Shown piece after piece: positions 50,996 through 60,416 of a stretch of 64,000 nt of DNA. The stretch lies in the NCBI RefSeq assembly GCF_001613505.1, contig NZ_BDCM01000026.1, forward strand, positions 1 through 64,000, given 5' to 3'. The stretch is from Nocardia mikamii NBRC 108933. Lineage in GTDB: Bacteria; Actinomycetota; Actinomycetes; Mycobacteriales; Mycobacteriaceae. The first letter of the stretch is position 1, and every line of letters begins with the position of its first letter. A program made the translations under genes and the position numbers. The notes under the pieces are model-generated. The model was given only the letters and a program-made list of their open reading frames with translations, did no database searches and had not been told where the DNA came from.

Positions 50996-51040
50996 ATTCG
51001 CTCCATTCTCAGCGGTTCGCCCTCGCTCGGCCAGACTTGA

Positions 51041-51056
51041 AATCATCCGGATCATT
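51041..51056. promoter_or_regulatory. LacI-type palindromic operator candidate
   Basis: AATCATCCGGATCATT, palindromic at 14 of 16 positions with the central CG pair (ATCCGGAT) that LacI-family proteins prefer. It lies between the LacI gene start (50995) and the arylsulfotransferase start (51151). Confidence 0.6.
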
Positions 51057-51150
51057 ACAGTCTGCGGACGGCTGATCTGCGGCGCAAATCGATTAGATTC
51101 GTAACATCGGCGACACGCTCGCTCAACCTGTGACTGATGGAGTGAACTGC

Positions 51151-52482
51151 ATGGCCTTCGTACGACTCACCGGCGTCACCTATTACGACCCGGAACCTGC
51201 GCACGACAGTTACATCCTCTTCACAGGGGCCGACGGTGTCACCCGGCTGATCGATCTCCACGGCGACGTGCATCGGGAATGGCCGTTCGCCGGGGTGCCG
51301 CCGCGCATCCTCGACCCCGCGCTGAACGACGGCCGGATCGGCGATGTCGGAGTGCAGCTCGAGCCCGGCGACGATCCGCGCGGCGGCATCTACGCCAATC
51401 GCACTGTGGGACAACTGAGCTGGTCGGGGGAGCGGGTGTGGGAATGGGGACGGGAGGCGCCCGGCGGCGCCGCCCGGCAGAACCACGATTGGGAGTTGCT
51501 GCCGAACGGCAACCGGCTGCTGCTGGTCACCATCCCCCGGGTGGTGCCCGGTCTGGGCCCTCACCCGGTCGGCGATCAAGGACTCTACGAGGTCGACCCG
51601 GCCGGGACGATCGTGTGGGAATGGCGTGCCGGTGACCATCTGCACGAACTGGGCTTCTCCGAGGCCGGCTGGGATGCGCTGCGCGCCACGGTGCTTCGCG
51701 ATCCGGACGATCCGTGGGGCTACCTGGAGATCAACAGCGCGAAATCGCTGGGCTCCAATCACTGGCACCGCGCGGACCCGCACACGGTCTTCCATCCGGA
51801 CAACATCCTCATCAGCTGCCGCAAGGCCAATGTCGTCGCCCTGATCGACAAGACCACGAAAGCCGTTGTGTGGCGGCTGGGCCCGTATTTCGACGCCGAG
51901 GCCGGGGCGCAACATCAGCGGATCAACGCGCACAAGGTGCCGCGGCCGCTGGATCAGATCTCCGGGCAGCACAATCCGCACCTGATCGCCGACGGCCTGC
52001 CGGGCGCCGGGAACATCCTGATCTTCGACAACCAGGGCGGGGCCGGCTATCCGCCGGCACCGCTGGGCATCTACGCGGGATCCCGTGTGCTGGAGGTGGA
52101 TCCGTCGACGCGCCAGATCGTCTGGCAGTACACCGCCGAGGATTCCGGCCTGCCGTCGTGGACCTTTTTCAGTTCGTTCGTCAGCAACGCGCAGCGGCTG
52201 CCCAACGGCAACACCCTGATCACCGAGGGAATGCAGGGGCGCATTTTCCAGGTGACGCCGCAGGGCCAGGTGGTCTGGGAGTACGTCTCGCCCTACGAGG
52301 GGCTCGGCGTCGCGGGCGAACCGGAGGTCCCCGAGCCCCGCGTGGCCGGCGTGGACCGCCTCAGCGCGACGCCGATGGTGTATCGGGCGCAGGCGGTTCC
52401 GTTCGACTGGGTGCCGATCGGCGCCCCGCGATCCACCCCGGTCGCCGTCGACCTGCGCGGCACTGTTTCTCCGGGCGCCTAG
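51151..52482 (+). CDS. Arylsulfotransferase (ASST)-family protein
   Basis: 443 residues from ATG 51151, GGAG eight bases upstream (frame opens at GTG 51130). Beta-propeller repeats carry Trp/Asn-rich motifs typical of ASST proteins: RQNHDWELLPNGN, SNHWHRADPHTVFHPDN, ISGQHNPHLIADG and SNAQRLPNGNTLI. ASST enzymes move sulfate between phenolic compounds without PAPS; the known ones are periplasmic, but no signal peptide is seen here, so the protein is probably cytoplasmic. It is first in an operon with a sulfonate-type ABC transporter, which points to uptake and use of organic sulfate or sulfonate. Substrate inferred only. Confidence 0.85.
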   Translation: MAFVRLTGVTYYDPEPAHDSYILFTGADGVTRLIDLHGDVHREWPFAGVPPRILDPALNDGRIGDVGVQLEPGDDPRGGIYANRTVGQLSWSGERVWEWGREAPGGAARQNHDWELLPNGNRLLLVTIPRVVPGLGPHPVGDQGLYEVDPAGTIVWEWRAGDHLHELGFSEAGWDALRATVLRDPDDPWGYLEINSAKSLGSNHWHRADPHTVFHPDNILISCRKANVVALIDKTTKAVVWRLGPYFDAEAGAQHQRINAHKVPRPLDQISGQHNPHLIADGLPGAGNILIFDNQGGAGYPPAPLGIYAGSRVLEVDPSTRQIVWQYTAEDSGLPSWTFFSSFVSNAQRLPNGNTLITEGMQGRIFQVTPQGQVVWEYVSPYEGLGVAGEPEVPEPRVAGVDRLSATPMVYRAQAVPFDWVPIGAPRSTPVAVDLRGTVSPGA

Positions 52483-52535
52483 CCCCGTTCTCATCGGCCG
52501 GGCCGCCGGTCATCCACTCGAGGAAGTTTCGACCC

Positions 52536-53387
52536 ATGACATCGAGTCTGCGAACCACACCGGACATCGCCGGGCCACCCGCCCCGGCATCGCCGCGCCG
52601 CGACCGCATCCGTGTCACACGGTGGCCGCGGCACTGGCGTACCGTCGGCGGCACTCTGGCCGGGCTGGTGCTGGCCGCACTCGTGTGGTCGCTGGTGGCC
52701 GCATCGGGAAGCTTTCCGCGCCAGTTGTTTCCGACCGTGCCGCAGATCGCACGCGCCGGGCAGGCGCTGTGGAGCGATGGTCTGCTGCTCCCCGATATCG
52801 CCGCGAGTCTGCAGCGCGCGCTGCTCGGTCTCGTGGCCGGCGTGGTCGCGGGCGTGCTCGCCGCGATCGCCACCTCGACCACCCGGGTGGGCCGTGCGGT
52901 GCTGCAGCCCGTGCTGCGGCTGCTCTCACCGATCCCGACGATCGGCCTGGTTCCGCTGGCCATCCTGTGGTTCGGGCTCGGCGAGAACAGCAAGGTGCTG
53001 GTCATCGCGTTGGGCGTGTTCGTCCCGGTATGGATCAACAGCCACTCCGGATTCGCCGGCACGCCGGAGCACTATCTGCAGGCCGCGCGCTGTCTCGGTG
53101 CGAGCCGATGGCACACGCTCACTCGGATCGTGCTGCCGGAGGCGACGCCCGACGTGGTCGGCGGGATCCGGGTCGGCGCCGCCATGGCGTTCGTGCTGAT
53201 CGTCGTCGCCGAAATGACCGGAACCACAGCGGGAATCGGCTATCGGATCTATCAGGCGCAGCTGTTCTCCCAGGCCGACCGGCTGATCTTCTGCCTGATC
53301 GTGCTCGGCGTGCTCGGCGCTGCCTGTGATCTCGCGATCGCGGCGCTCACCGCACCCGTGGTGCGCTGGGCCAAGGAGGTGAACTGA
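52536..53387 (+). CDS. ABC transporter permease, sulfonate/nitrate/taurine type
   Basis: 283 residues from ATG 52536 with GAGGAAG upstream. After a Pro/Arg-rich N-terminus of about 35 residues come six membrane helices. The EAA loop is readable in HYLQAARCLGASRWHTLTRI and VLPEATPDVVGGIRVG. This is the SsuC/TauC/NrtB type. It follows the arylsulfotransferase by 53 bases and precedes the ATPase by one base, so it belongs to the same operon. Confidence 0.93.
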   Translation: MTSSLRTTPDIAGPPAPASPRRDRIRVTRWPRHWRTVGGTLAGLVLAALVWSLVAASGSFPRQLFPTVPQIARAGQALWSDGLLLPDIAASLQRALLGLVAGVVAGVLAAIATSTTRVGRAVLQPVLRLLSPIPTIGLVPLAILWFGLGENSKVLVIALGVFVPVWINSHSGFAGTPEHYLQAARCLGASRWHTLTRIVLPEATPDVVGGIRVGAAMAFVLIVVAEMTGTTAGIGYRIYQAQLFSQADRLIFCLIVLGVLGAACDLAIAALTAPVVRWAKEVN

Positions 53388-53388
53388 G

Positions 53389-54147
53389 ATGGCCATCGCC
53401 ACACACGATCTGGTGGTGCGCTTTCCGAATGCGGAGCAGCCCACGCTGCGCGGTATCGATCTGACGGTGCCCGACGGCTCGTTCACCGTCCTCGTCGGCG
53501 CCTCCGGCAGCGGCAAATCCACTCTGCTGCATTGTCTCGCGGGCCTGCTGCCCCCCACGTCCGGCACCGTCACCGACGCGGGGGAGCGTGTGACCGGTCC
53601 CGATCCGCGCCGGGGTGTGGCGTTCCAGCGGGATGTGTTGTTCCCCTGGATGAGCGTCGCGGCGAATATCGAATTCGCCTTGCGCGCACACCGAGTCGCG
53701 GCACGGGAGCGGCGGGACCACATCGCGGAACTGCTCGACCTCGTCGGCCTGCCCGGTGATGTCGGCGGACTGCGGCCGAGTCAATTGTCGGGCGGTATGC
53801 GCCAGCGCGTGGGCATCGCCCGCATGCTCGCCGGTGAGCCCGACATCATGCTGATGGACGAACCGTTCGCCGCCCTCGACGCACTCACCCGGCTCAACAT
53901 GCAGGACCTGCTGATCGATGTGTGGACCCGGCTGCAACGCACCGTCGTCTTCGTCACCCATGACGTGGACGAGGCCATCCGGCTGGCCGACACCATCGGT
54001 GTGCTGCGCGACGGGCAGATCATCGACCTGATCACGAATCCGCTGGCCCGCCCGCGACCCGCCGATACGCTCGCCGACCAGACCGGGTACAGCGGTCTGC
54101 GCCGCACCCTGCACCACGAACTCGGAATCGTGCGCACGGTTCCCTGA
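53389..54147 (+). CDS. ABC transporter ATP-binding protein, sulfonate/nitrate/taurine type
   Basis: 252 residues. Walker A GASGSGKST, Q-loop FQRDVLFPWM, signature LSGGMRQRVGIARM, Walker B IMLMDEPFAALD and H-loop VTHDVDEA are all present, as in SsuB/TauB. One base separates it from the permease gene. It energises uptake of a sulfonate, sulfate ester or similar anion together with 52536 and 54208. Confidence 0.94.
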   Translation: MAIATHDLVVRFPNAEQPTLRGIDLTVPDGSFTVLVGASGSGKSTLLHCLAGLLPPTSGTVTDAGERVTGPDPRRGVAFQRDVLFPWMSVAANIEFALRAHRVAARERRDHIAELLDLVGLPGDVGGLRPSQLSGGMRQRVGIARMLAGEPDIMLMDEPFAALDALTRLNMQDLLIDVWTRLQRTVVFVTHDVDEAIRLADTIGVLRDGQIIDLITNPLARPRPADTLADQTGYSGLRRTLHHELGIVRTVP

Positions 54148-54207
54148 CGCGTTGTCGAACTCCCTGTACCGCAACGACTTCCACCCTCCGCAGATGAAGA
54201 GAAGCCC

Positions 54208-55173
54208 GTGAAATCACTGATGTCCCGCGTCCTTATCGCCATCCTCGCGTTCGTCGCGCTGATCGTCCCGCTGGCCGCATGCACCGACGCCGACGACTCG
54301 GACCCGCACACCCTCACCGTCGGTTTCGTCGTCGATCCCTCCTGGGCGCAGGTACCGGTGGCGCAGCAGGGCGGATATTTCGACCGGCACGGGGTGAAGG
54401 TGAAGGTCGTCAACTTCTCCACCGGGGTCGAGGCGCTGCAGGCGCTCGCCGCCGGCCAACTCGATATCGCCACCGCCGCGGATGTCCCGGCCGCGGCGGC
54501 GCTGACCCGTTCGCCCGCACTGCGCATCGTCGGCGACGGATCGCGATGGGAGGGTTCGCGCATCGTCGCGCGGCGCAGTGCGGGAATCGCCTCGCTGTCG
54601 GATCTCGGCGGCCGATCCGTGGGGACGCCGCTGGGTACGAGTGCGGCGTACTTCGCGTCGAACGCCTTGTCGCACAGCAATATCGGCGCCAAACTGGTGC
54701 AGGTGGCGCCGCAGGCGATGGTGACCGCGGCCGGACAGCGCAATGTGGACGCGGTCGCGATCTTCCAGCCGTACCAGGCCCAGGTGATCGACGCGCTCGG
54801 CGGAGACGCGGTCGAACTCGCCGGCGGCACCTACAGTCAGCACAGCTTGTACCTGGCCACCGACAACGCCGTCACCCGCAAGCCCGAGGCGCTGACCGCC
54901 TTCTTCGCGGCCCTCGGCGAGGCGGGAACCCAGCTGACCTCCGGCGCCGAGCCGGCGATCGCGGCGGTTGCCGCATCGACTCAGCTGCCGGCGGACCTCA
55001 TCGGAAAGATCCTGCCCGAATTCGACTTCCGTCTCCAGTTGCGGCCCGAGCTCGCCGACACCCTGACGACCCTGGCCGACTGGGCGAAATCCCAGGGTTC
55101 CCTCGACAAAGCGACCCAGCTGCCGGACTACCGGGCCCTCGCCGAACCGAAGTTCGTGCCGCAGGGCGGGTAG
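54208..55173 (+). CDS. ABC transporter substrate-binding lipoprotein, NMT1/SsuA-like
   Basis: 321 residues from GTG 54208. The signal has hydrophobic ILAFVALIVPLAAC with lipobox Cys25, so it is a lipoprotein outside the membrane. LTVGFVVDPSWAQVPVAQQG and GYFDRHGVKVKVVNF are the N-lobe of NMT1/SsuA-type proteins; GQLDIATAADVPAA is the ligand-contact stretch. It gives specificity to the transporter encoded just upstream. It ends 14 bases from the convergent methyltransferase gene. Confidence 0.92.
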   Translation: MKSLMSRVLIAILAFVALIVPLAACTDADDSDPHTLTVGFVVDPSWAQVPVAQQGGYFDRHGVKVKVVNFSTGVEALQALAAGQLDIATAADVPAAAALTRSPALRIVGDGSRWEGSRIVARRSAGIASLSDLGGRSVGTPLGTSAAYFASNALSHSNIGAKLVQVAPQAMVTAAGQRNVDAVAIFQPYQAQVIDALGGDAVELAGGTYSQHSLYLATDNAVTRKPEALTAFFAALGEAGTQLTSGAEPAIAAVAASTQLPADLIGKILPEFDFRLQLRPELADTLTTLADWAKSQGSLDKATQLPDYRALAEPKFVPQGG

Positions 55174-55187
55174 CCCGGTGATGCCGG

Positions 55188-55883
55188 TCAGGCCAGAGCC
55201 AGGTGGGCTTGCAGCAACCAGGCGGGCACCGAGGTGCGGCCGCCGGGCTCGTCGCGCACGTTCTCGAAGTGGACCGGTGATCGTTCGTCGCGGGGGAGAT
55301 CGTTGCCGTGGATGCGAGCCGGACGGATATCGTCGATCACCCAGTACTTCGAAACGAATTCGCGCAGTTCGTCTTCGGTCACCGGATTGGGCCCGAATCC
55401 CTCGGGGGAGGACGGTAACGCCTTGCGGTCGAAGACGAGCACGAAGTAGGACGCGCCCGGTGCCGCCGCCCGGACGATCGAACGCTGATACCCGTCTCGC
55501 TGGTCGACCGGGATCGAGTGGAAGAGCGTGCTGTCCACGATGGTGCCGAAACGGCCGTCGTACCCGGTGAACGAGGTGATGTCGGCGACTTCGTAGGTAG
55601 CGGTGGTCAGTCCGCGCCGCTCGGCCTCGGCGCGGGCCAGTTCGATGGCGGTCGGGGCGGAGTCCAGCCCGACCGTCGTGAAGCCGCGCTCGGCCAGATA
55701 CAGCGAGATCGCGGCCTCGCCGCAGCCGACGTCGAGGACGTCGCCGCGGAATTTCCCCTGTTCGGCAAGCGCTTTCAGCTCCGGCTGCGGCTCGCCGATA
55801 CTCCAGGGCGGTTTGGCGCCGGAGAACGGGCCGGCATCGCCCTGGTACGCATCCTCGAACGTGAAATCGCCCGGTGTGGTCAT
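55188..55883 (-). CDS. Class I SAM-dependent methyltransferase
   Basis: 231 residues from ATG 55883, with GGAGG upstream. Motif I is DVLDVGCGEAAISLYL; TVGLDSAP is the acidic ribose-binding loop; VDSTLFHSIP is motif IV. The length and STLFHSIP region recall thiopurine/quinone methyltransferase-like proteins in mycobacteria. Soluble. Acceptor unknown. It stands alone between the ABC operon and a divergent oxidoreductase gene. Confidence 0.88.
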   Translation of the reverse strand: MTTPGDFTFEDAYQGDAGPFSGAKPPWSIGEPQPELKALAEQGKFRGDVLDVGCGEAAISLYLAERGFTTVGLDSAPTAIELARAEAERRGLTTATYEVADITSFTGYDGRFGTIVDSTLFHSIPVDQRDGYQRSIVRAAAPGASYFVLVFDRKALPSSPEGFGPNPVTEDELREFVSKYWVIDDIRPARIHGNDLPRDERSPVHFENVRDEPGGRTSVPAWLLQAHLALA

Positions 55884-56037
55884 GATGTCCTCCGGATCGG
55901 TCGGGGCTATCAGACATGGATGGAGCTCATTCGATGCTACGGCCGCGCCTCGGGCCGGGGTGCGGGCGGTAGGGGTTTGTCCGGGGGCGTGCCTCGATAA
56001 CCCGGCATGGGGTACCGGTTCCCCGTAGCATGAGCGG

Positions 56038-57462
56038 ATGAGTGAAATTGATACTCAGTCTCTCGTCAACCCGGATTCGGGTCCGCGGCACGTCGCGGTG
56101 GTGGGCGGGGGCCTGGCGGGGCTCTCCGCCGCGGTGTGGCTGGCCGAGCGGGGGTTCGAGATCACCCTCGTGGAGAAGCGGGGCCGGCTCGGCGGGCGGA
56201 CCTTCTCCTTCGACGTCGCCGGGGTCGACGAGTTGGTCGACAACGGTCAGCATCTGTTCGCCGGTTGCTACGACGCCCTGCTGCGCTACGTCGGCACCAT
56301 CGGCACCGACAGCCAATTACGCTGGGATGCGCCACCTTTCGCGATCCGCACCGGACCGGGCCGGTTGCTCACCACACGAGGGCCGCGCTGGGTGCCGGCC
56401 CTGGTTCGCAATACCGCCGGCCTGGCGTGGATGGCCTGGCCGCCGATCCCGCCGCGCGATCGTCTTGCGGCGCTGCGCAGTTGGCTGCGAATCGGTGCCG
56501 CCGCGTGGAATCCGTCGCCGGAGTTGGACCGGATGACCGTCGACCGGTGGTTTCGGGAGCTCGACGTTCCGCATTCACTGCGGCGGCTGAGCCTGGACCA
56601 GCTGGTGATCGGCCTGCTCAACGAAAAGCCCGACCGGGTCTCGGCTTTCACCTTCGCGCAGGCGTTGCATTTCATCGGCCGACGGGCGCTCGCGGGAAAT
56701 ATCCGCGCGGGCGACGCGGTGTGGCCGCGGGTCAGCCTGCACGAACTGTTCGTCGCCCCCGCCGAGCGGTATCTGCGGGAGCGCGGCGCGCGGATCGTGA
56801 CCGGGACGCAACTGGTCGACGTGGAACTCGACTCCGGCCCGAATGGGGATCGGCTGACCGGACTGCGGCTCGCCGACGGGCAGCGAATCGACTGTGACGC
56901 GGCGATTCTCACGCTGCCACCGTGGTCGCTGACCACCCTGCTGGACCGCAGCGCGCTCGGCGGCAACGAATTCTTCGCTCCCGCGCGCAAGATCGAGCCC
57001 GCGCCGATCTCGAGCGTCTACGTCTGGTTGGACAGTCCGCTGCGGATGGTACGGCTGGCCGAGAATCTTCGCGACACCACCATCGAGTGGGTGTTCGACA
57101 CCAGCGGGATGCACGACGGCGACCACCGCGACGGCTACTGCTATTCGCTGGCGGTCAGCGCGTCCTGGGAAGTGGTGCACCTGCCCGGGGAGGCGTTCGT
57201 CGCCGCCGCCCTGGAATCGCTGCGCACCCACTATCCCGAGGCGCGCAGCGCGACGGTGTTGCGCACCAAGGTGATTCATCAACCGCAGGCCACCTTCTCG
57301 GCGCATCCGGGCTTCGAATCCCTGCGCCTGGACCAGACCACTCCGGTGCGGGGTCTGTTCCTCGCCGGTGACTGGACGCGCACCGAACTGCCCTCCACCA
57401 TGGAATCCGCCGCCGAGAGCGGCCGGCGCGCAGTCGACGCGGTACGCCGCTACCTGACTTAG
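56038..57462 (+). CDS. FAD-dependent oxidoreductase, HpnE/phytoene-desaturase-like
   Basis: 474 residues. HVAVVGGGLAGLSAAVWLAE is the FAD fold; GRLGGRTFSFDVAGVDELVD and DNGQHLFAGCYDALL are characteristic of HpnE (hydroxysqualene dehydroxylase) and related desaturases; GLFLAGDWTRTELPSTMESA is the C-terminal FAD motif. In bacteria HpnC, HpnD and HpnE make squalene for hopanoids. The other two are not in the window, so the specific role is unproven. A monocistronic gene. Confidence 0.85.
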   Translation: MSEIDTQSLVNPDSGPRHVAVVGGGLAGLSAAVWLAERGFEITLVEKRGRLGGRTFSFDVAGVDELVDNGQHLFAGCYDALLRYVGTIGTDSQLRWDAPPFAIRTGPGRLLTTRGPRWVPALVRNTAGLAWMAWPPIPPRDRLAALRSWLRIGAAAWNPSPELDRMTVDRWFRELDVPHSLRRLSLDQLVIGLLNEKPDRVSAFTFAQALHFIGRRALAGNIRAGDAVWPRVSLHELFVAPAERYLRERGARIVTGTQLVDVELDSGPNGDRLTGLRLADGQRIDCDAAILTLPPWSLTTLLDRSALGGNEFFAPARKIEPAPISSVYVWLDSPLRMVRLAENLRDTTIEWVFDTSGMHDGDHRDGYCYSLAVSASWEVVHLPGEAFVAAALESLRTHYPEARSATVLRTKVIHQPQATFSAHPGFESLRLDQTTPVRGLFLAGDWTRTELPSTMESAAESGRRAVDAVRRYLT

Positions 57463-57553
57463 TGGTGTCCGGCGCGGCAAGTAGCGGGACCAGGTTCTGT
57501 GTCGACCATGGCTGGGGACGCATCGCGGTCCCGGCCGACCGGTCTCGCTGGAT

Positions 57554-58117
57554 TCAGCGTCGGACGCGATAACGAATATGCGTAGCCGCAGGCGTATTGA
57601 TCACCTCGACGACGTCGAGTTCGATCTCCGACGGCAACATGTCGAACAAGCGACGTCCACGACCGAGCAACACCGGAATCAGATGGATCTGGAGTTCGTC
57701 CAGTACCCCCGCTGTCAACGCCTCGCGCACAGTGTAAGCGCCGCCGCGTATCTGCACATGCCGTTCCCCAGCAGCAGCTTTCGCCTGTGCCATCGCGCTT
57801 TCGATGCCGTCTCGGACATAGGTCACCAGCGGATAGCCCCAGCGAGCGGCCGGTGCGGGCGGGCGATGGCTGGGTACGAAGATCGGTTGGCCGTTGTGAT
57901 CGCCACCCCAGTGGTCCATCAGCTCCGCGGTCCGCCGGCCCGACAACACCGCACCCGCGGCGTTCCACTCCTCCTGGAACTGGACGAGCGGCCCGGCCGC
58001 GTCGGTCTCCTCGGCCCACTGGTGCAATCGCTCACCGTCCTCACCGCCGAGGAAGTCGTCGGAATCCGCGATATACCCGTCGAGCGACATCGACATATCC
58101 AGCACTGACACAGACAT
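57554..58117 (-). CDS. Dihydrofolate reductase-fold protein, RibD C-terminal-like
   Basis: 187 residues. VLDMSMSLDGYIAD at the start, VLSGRRTAELMDHWGG (the R/K-T nucleotide loop) and the C-terminal LDELQIHLIPVLLGRGRRLF are the standard marks of small DHFR-like reductases related to the RibD C-terminal domain. They use NADPH; substrates of the stand-alone proteins are mostly unknown. It precedes a trans-aconitate-methyltransferase-like gene in the opposite reading order, separated by 66 bases, both on the minus strand. Confidence 0.9.
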   Translation of the reverse strand: MSVSVLDMSMSLDGYIADSDDFLGGEDGERLHQWAEETDAAGPLVQFQEEWNAAGAVLSGRRTAELMDHWGGDHNGQPIFVPSHRPPAPAARWGYPLVTYVRDGIESAMAQAKAAAGERHVQIRGGAYTVREALTAGVLDELQIHLIPVLLGRGRRLFDMLPSEIELDVVEVINTPAATHIRYRVRR

Positions 58118-58183
58118 AATTGACTCTTTCGCAGGTTTCGAGAGGAGCTTCCTACCCCGTCAGACGATGGCGGGCCGTGGAAT

Positions 58184-58951
58184 TCATCGCGGTTTATGTG
58201 CCACGGCGAAGACCCGCCGGAACGGCAACCAGGTCGTTCCGTCCGCGCGTTGTGGGTAGGCCGCGCGCAGGAGCGGGGCGAGCTGCGCGGTGAAGTCCGC
58301 CCATGCCTCGTCGTCGAGTGCGCTTCGGACCGGCCGCAGCGCGGTCCCGGTCACCCACTCGAGGACCGGATCGGTGCCGGTCAGCCGCTGCAGATAGGTG
58401 GTCTCCCAGGCGTCGACCGTGCATCCGGCGGCGGTGAGCACCGCCGCGTAGCCGCCCGGATCGAGGACGTCGCGCGGTTGCAGGATGCCGCTGGATTCCA
58501 GACGCGGCCGCCATTCCTCGCGCGCGGCGAGTTCGCGGATGGCGACGTGAGAGGGTGCGTCGAAGTTGCCCGGCACCTGCAATGCCAGCCAGGCTCCGGG
58601 CGGCAGGGCCGCGATCCACCGCGGCAGCAGCTCGGTATGCGTCGGCACCCACTGCAGCACCGCATTGGTCACCACGACGTCGGTATCGGGTGCGGGCTGC
58701 CACTCCTCGGCGGAGCGCACTTCGGCGTCGATGCCGGATTCCCGTGCCGCCGCGACCATTTCGGGCGAGGAATCGAACGCGTCGACCCGCGCTCGCGGCC
58801 ACCGCTGAGCCAGCACGCCGGTGAGCTGCCCGGGACCGCACCCCAGGTCGACCACCCGGCGCGGGTTCTCGGCGTCGATGCGCGCGACCAGTTCGAAGAA
58901 CGGTCGCGAGCGATGGTCGCCGAAACTGCGGTACTTCTCGGGATCCCACAT
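58184..58951 (-). CDS. tam: Trans-aconitate 2-methyltransferase-like protein
   Basis: 255 residues from ATG 58951 (MWDPEKYRSFGDHRSRPFFE). RRVVDLGCGPGQLTGVLAQR is motif I and DVVVTNAVLQWVPTH motif IV; SHVAIRELAAREEW and the Trp-rich end match Tam, which methylates trans-aconitate to relieve aconitase inhibition. The WDPxxYxxFxxxRxRPF start is the strongest family sign. It is the gene upstream of the DHFR-like gene on the same strand. Confidence 0.9.
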   Translation of the reverse strand: MWDPEKYRSFGDHRSRPFFELVARIDAENPRRVVDLGCGPGQLTGVLAQRWPRARVDAFDSSPEMVAAARESGIDAEVRSAEEWQPAPDTDVVVTNAVLQWVPTHTELLPRWIAALPPGAWLALQVPGNFDAPSHVAIRELAAREEWRPRLESSGILQPRDVLDPGGYAAVLTAAGCTVDAWETTYLQRLTGTDPVLEWVTGTALRPVRSALDDEAWADFTAQLAPLLRAAYPQRADGTTWLPFRRVFAVAHKPR

Positions 58952-58997
58952 GGGCTGCTCCCACTCGCCGGAGGTGCTAAACCGTACAAGCGTTATG

Positions 58998-59642
58998 TTA
59001 GTGTGTGGTGGCGCTTCCGGTGCGGCGGCGGTCCGGCAGCGAGTCGGAGATCAACTCCGCGGCGAGACTCCGGCCCGTGCGTAGCGGCTGCAGTCCGTGC
59101 TCGAATTTGGAGCCCGACAGCGCGCCGTCGTAGACGAGTTGAATGCGGTGGGCGAGTTCCTCCGGATCGGCGCTGCCGCATTCACGAAGCAGGCCCGTCA
59201 GCGTGTCGAGCATCCAGCTGCGGTGGGCGACAACCGGTTCCAGTACGCGATCGGGAAATTCGGTGGCCGCGTTGGCGTATTGGCAGCCTCGGAAACCCTT
59301 GGTGGGTGCCGACGCCAAGGCCAGATCGAAGAACGTCAGCACCTTGTCGGCCGGCTCCGTCACGGTCGCCACGGCCTCGTCCCAGCGGGTGCGGTCACGC
59401 CGATCGAGATTCTCCAGATAGGCCTGGACCAGAGCGTCTTTGGAGCCGTAACTCTGATACAGACTCGCCCGCGCCACCCCGGCCTCCGCGAGAACCCGGT
59501 CGATGCCGACTGCGCGGATTCCGTAGCGCGAGAACAGCGTTGTCGCGGTGTCCAGCAGCCGTTGTGCCGGTGCGGGCTTGTCCCCGCGGGGCGACCGCTG
59601 CCGCTCGGCGGGCTCCGTTGTTGTGGCCACGTCTTCCACCAT
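58998..59642 (-). CDS. TetR-family regulator, divergent from the DUF4242 operon
   Basis: 214 residues from ATG 59642, ribosome site GGAAGGTG. The helix-turn-helix reads YGIRAVGIDRVLAEAGVARA with SLYQSYGSKDAL after it. A central GCQYANAATEFP with Cys is typical of one TetR subgroup of redox or electrophile sensors. A perfect 14-bp palindrome lies 19 bases upstream of the start, so it probably represses itself; the operon starting at 59895 in the other direction is its likely second target. Confidence 0.9.
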   Translation of the reverse strand: MVEDVATTTEPAERQRSPRGDKPAPAQRLLDTATTLFSRYGIRAVGIDRVLAEAGVARASLYQSYGSKDALVQAYLENLDRRDRTRWDEAVATVTEPADKVLTFFDLALASAPTKGFRGCQYANAATEFPDRVLEPVVAHRSWMLDTLTGLLRECGSADPEELAHRIQLVYDGALSGSKFEHGLQPLRTGRSLAAELISDSLPDRRRTGSATTH

Positions 59643-59660
59643 AGTCACCTTCCTGAGTAG

Positions 59661-59674
59661 ACAGAACGTTCTGT
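59661..59674. promoter_or_regulatory. Perfect 14-bp palindrome ACAGAACGTTCTGT
   Basis: Lies between the TetR start (59642) and the DUF4242 gene (59895). No gap in the dyad. Probable TetR operator. Confidence 0.75.
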
Positions 59675-59894
59675 ATCGGTTTAATCTGAATGCGTGACCC
59701 GCAGCAACCTCACCCGCCGACTGCACGTGGATCTCGTGCGTGTGGCGGGCGCTGCCTGTCGTCACCGGCGCTGAGACGCCTCTGCCCGCGGCGCCTGCGT
59801 CCGCGGGAGCGTCGTTCGTTTCGCGCATCTCCGGCCGCGCTGTGCGCGCGGCCGTCGAGCCCACCCAAGAGCCAGTTCCGAAAGGCGGCTGTCC

Positions 59895-60416
59895 ATGTCC
59901 CTGTATCTGTACGAACTCGTGCCCACCGGAGCCCCCGGTCGCACCCTGGACGAATTCGGCGCGCGCGCCGACAAGGCCGGGGGCGAATTGATCGAGGCGC
60001 AGGTCACCAGCGGTGCGGCGCGTATCTTCGCCATCGCGGAATTCGCCGGCTGCGCCGCTCCCGCCCCGGCCGCGGAGGAGGTGTTCGCCGCCTCCGTCGA
60101 CGGGCCGCACGAGGTGCGTCTCGTCGGCGCCGACCTCGAGGCCCTCAAGGCGGCGCGCCCCGCCGCCGGCTATCTCGTCGAATGGGATATCCCTGCCGAG
60201 ATCGATATGGACACCTACCTCGCGCGCAAGAAGGCCAATGCGCCGAAGTACGCCGACGTCCCCGAGGTCGACTTCCTGCGCACCTATGTCCGTGAGGACA
60301 CGGCCAAATGCCTGTGCTTCTACGACGCGCCGGACGAGGCGGCGGTACGCCGGGCCCGGGCCGCGGTCAGCACGCCGATCGACCGGCTGCACGCCCTCTC
60401 GGACCCGCGGACATGA
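59895..60416 (+). CDS. DUF4242 (nickel-binding-type) protein
   Basis: 173 residues from ATG 59895. The C-terminal half is the DUF4242 core: VDFLRTYVREDTAKCLCFYD, with CLCFYDAPDEAAVRRA following. A Streptomyces member of this family was crystallised as a nickel-binding ferredoxin-fold dimer. The N-terminal half (LYELVPTGAPGRTLDEFGA) may be a second copy of the same fold. First gene of an operon with an acyl-CoA-dehydrogenase-like gene (4-bp overlap) and an ABC transporter. Role in the pathway unknown. Confidence 0.85.
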   Translation: MSLYLYELVPTGAPGRTLDEFGARADKAGGELIEAQVTSGAARIFAIAEFAGCAAPAPAAEEVFAASVDGPHEVRLVGADLEALKAARPAAGYLVEWDIPAEIDMDTYLARKKANAPKYADVPEVDFLRTYVREDTAKCLCFYDAPDEAAVRRARAAVSTPIDRLHALSDPRT

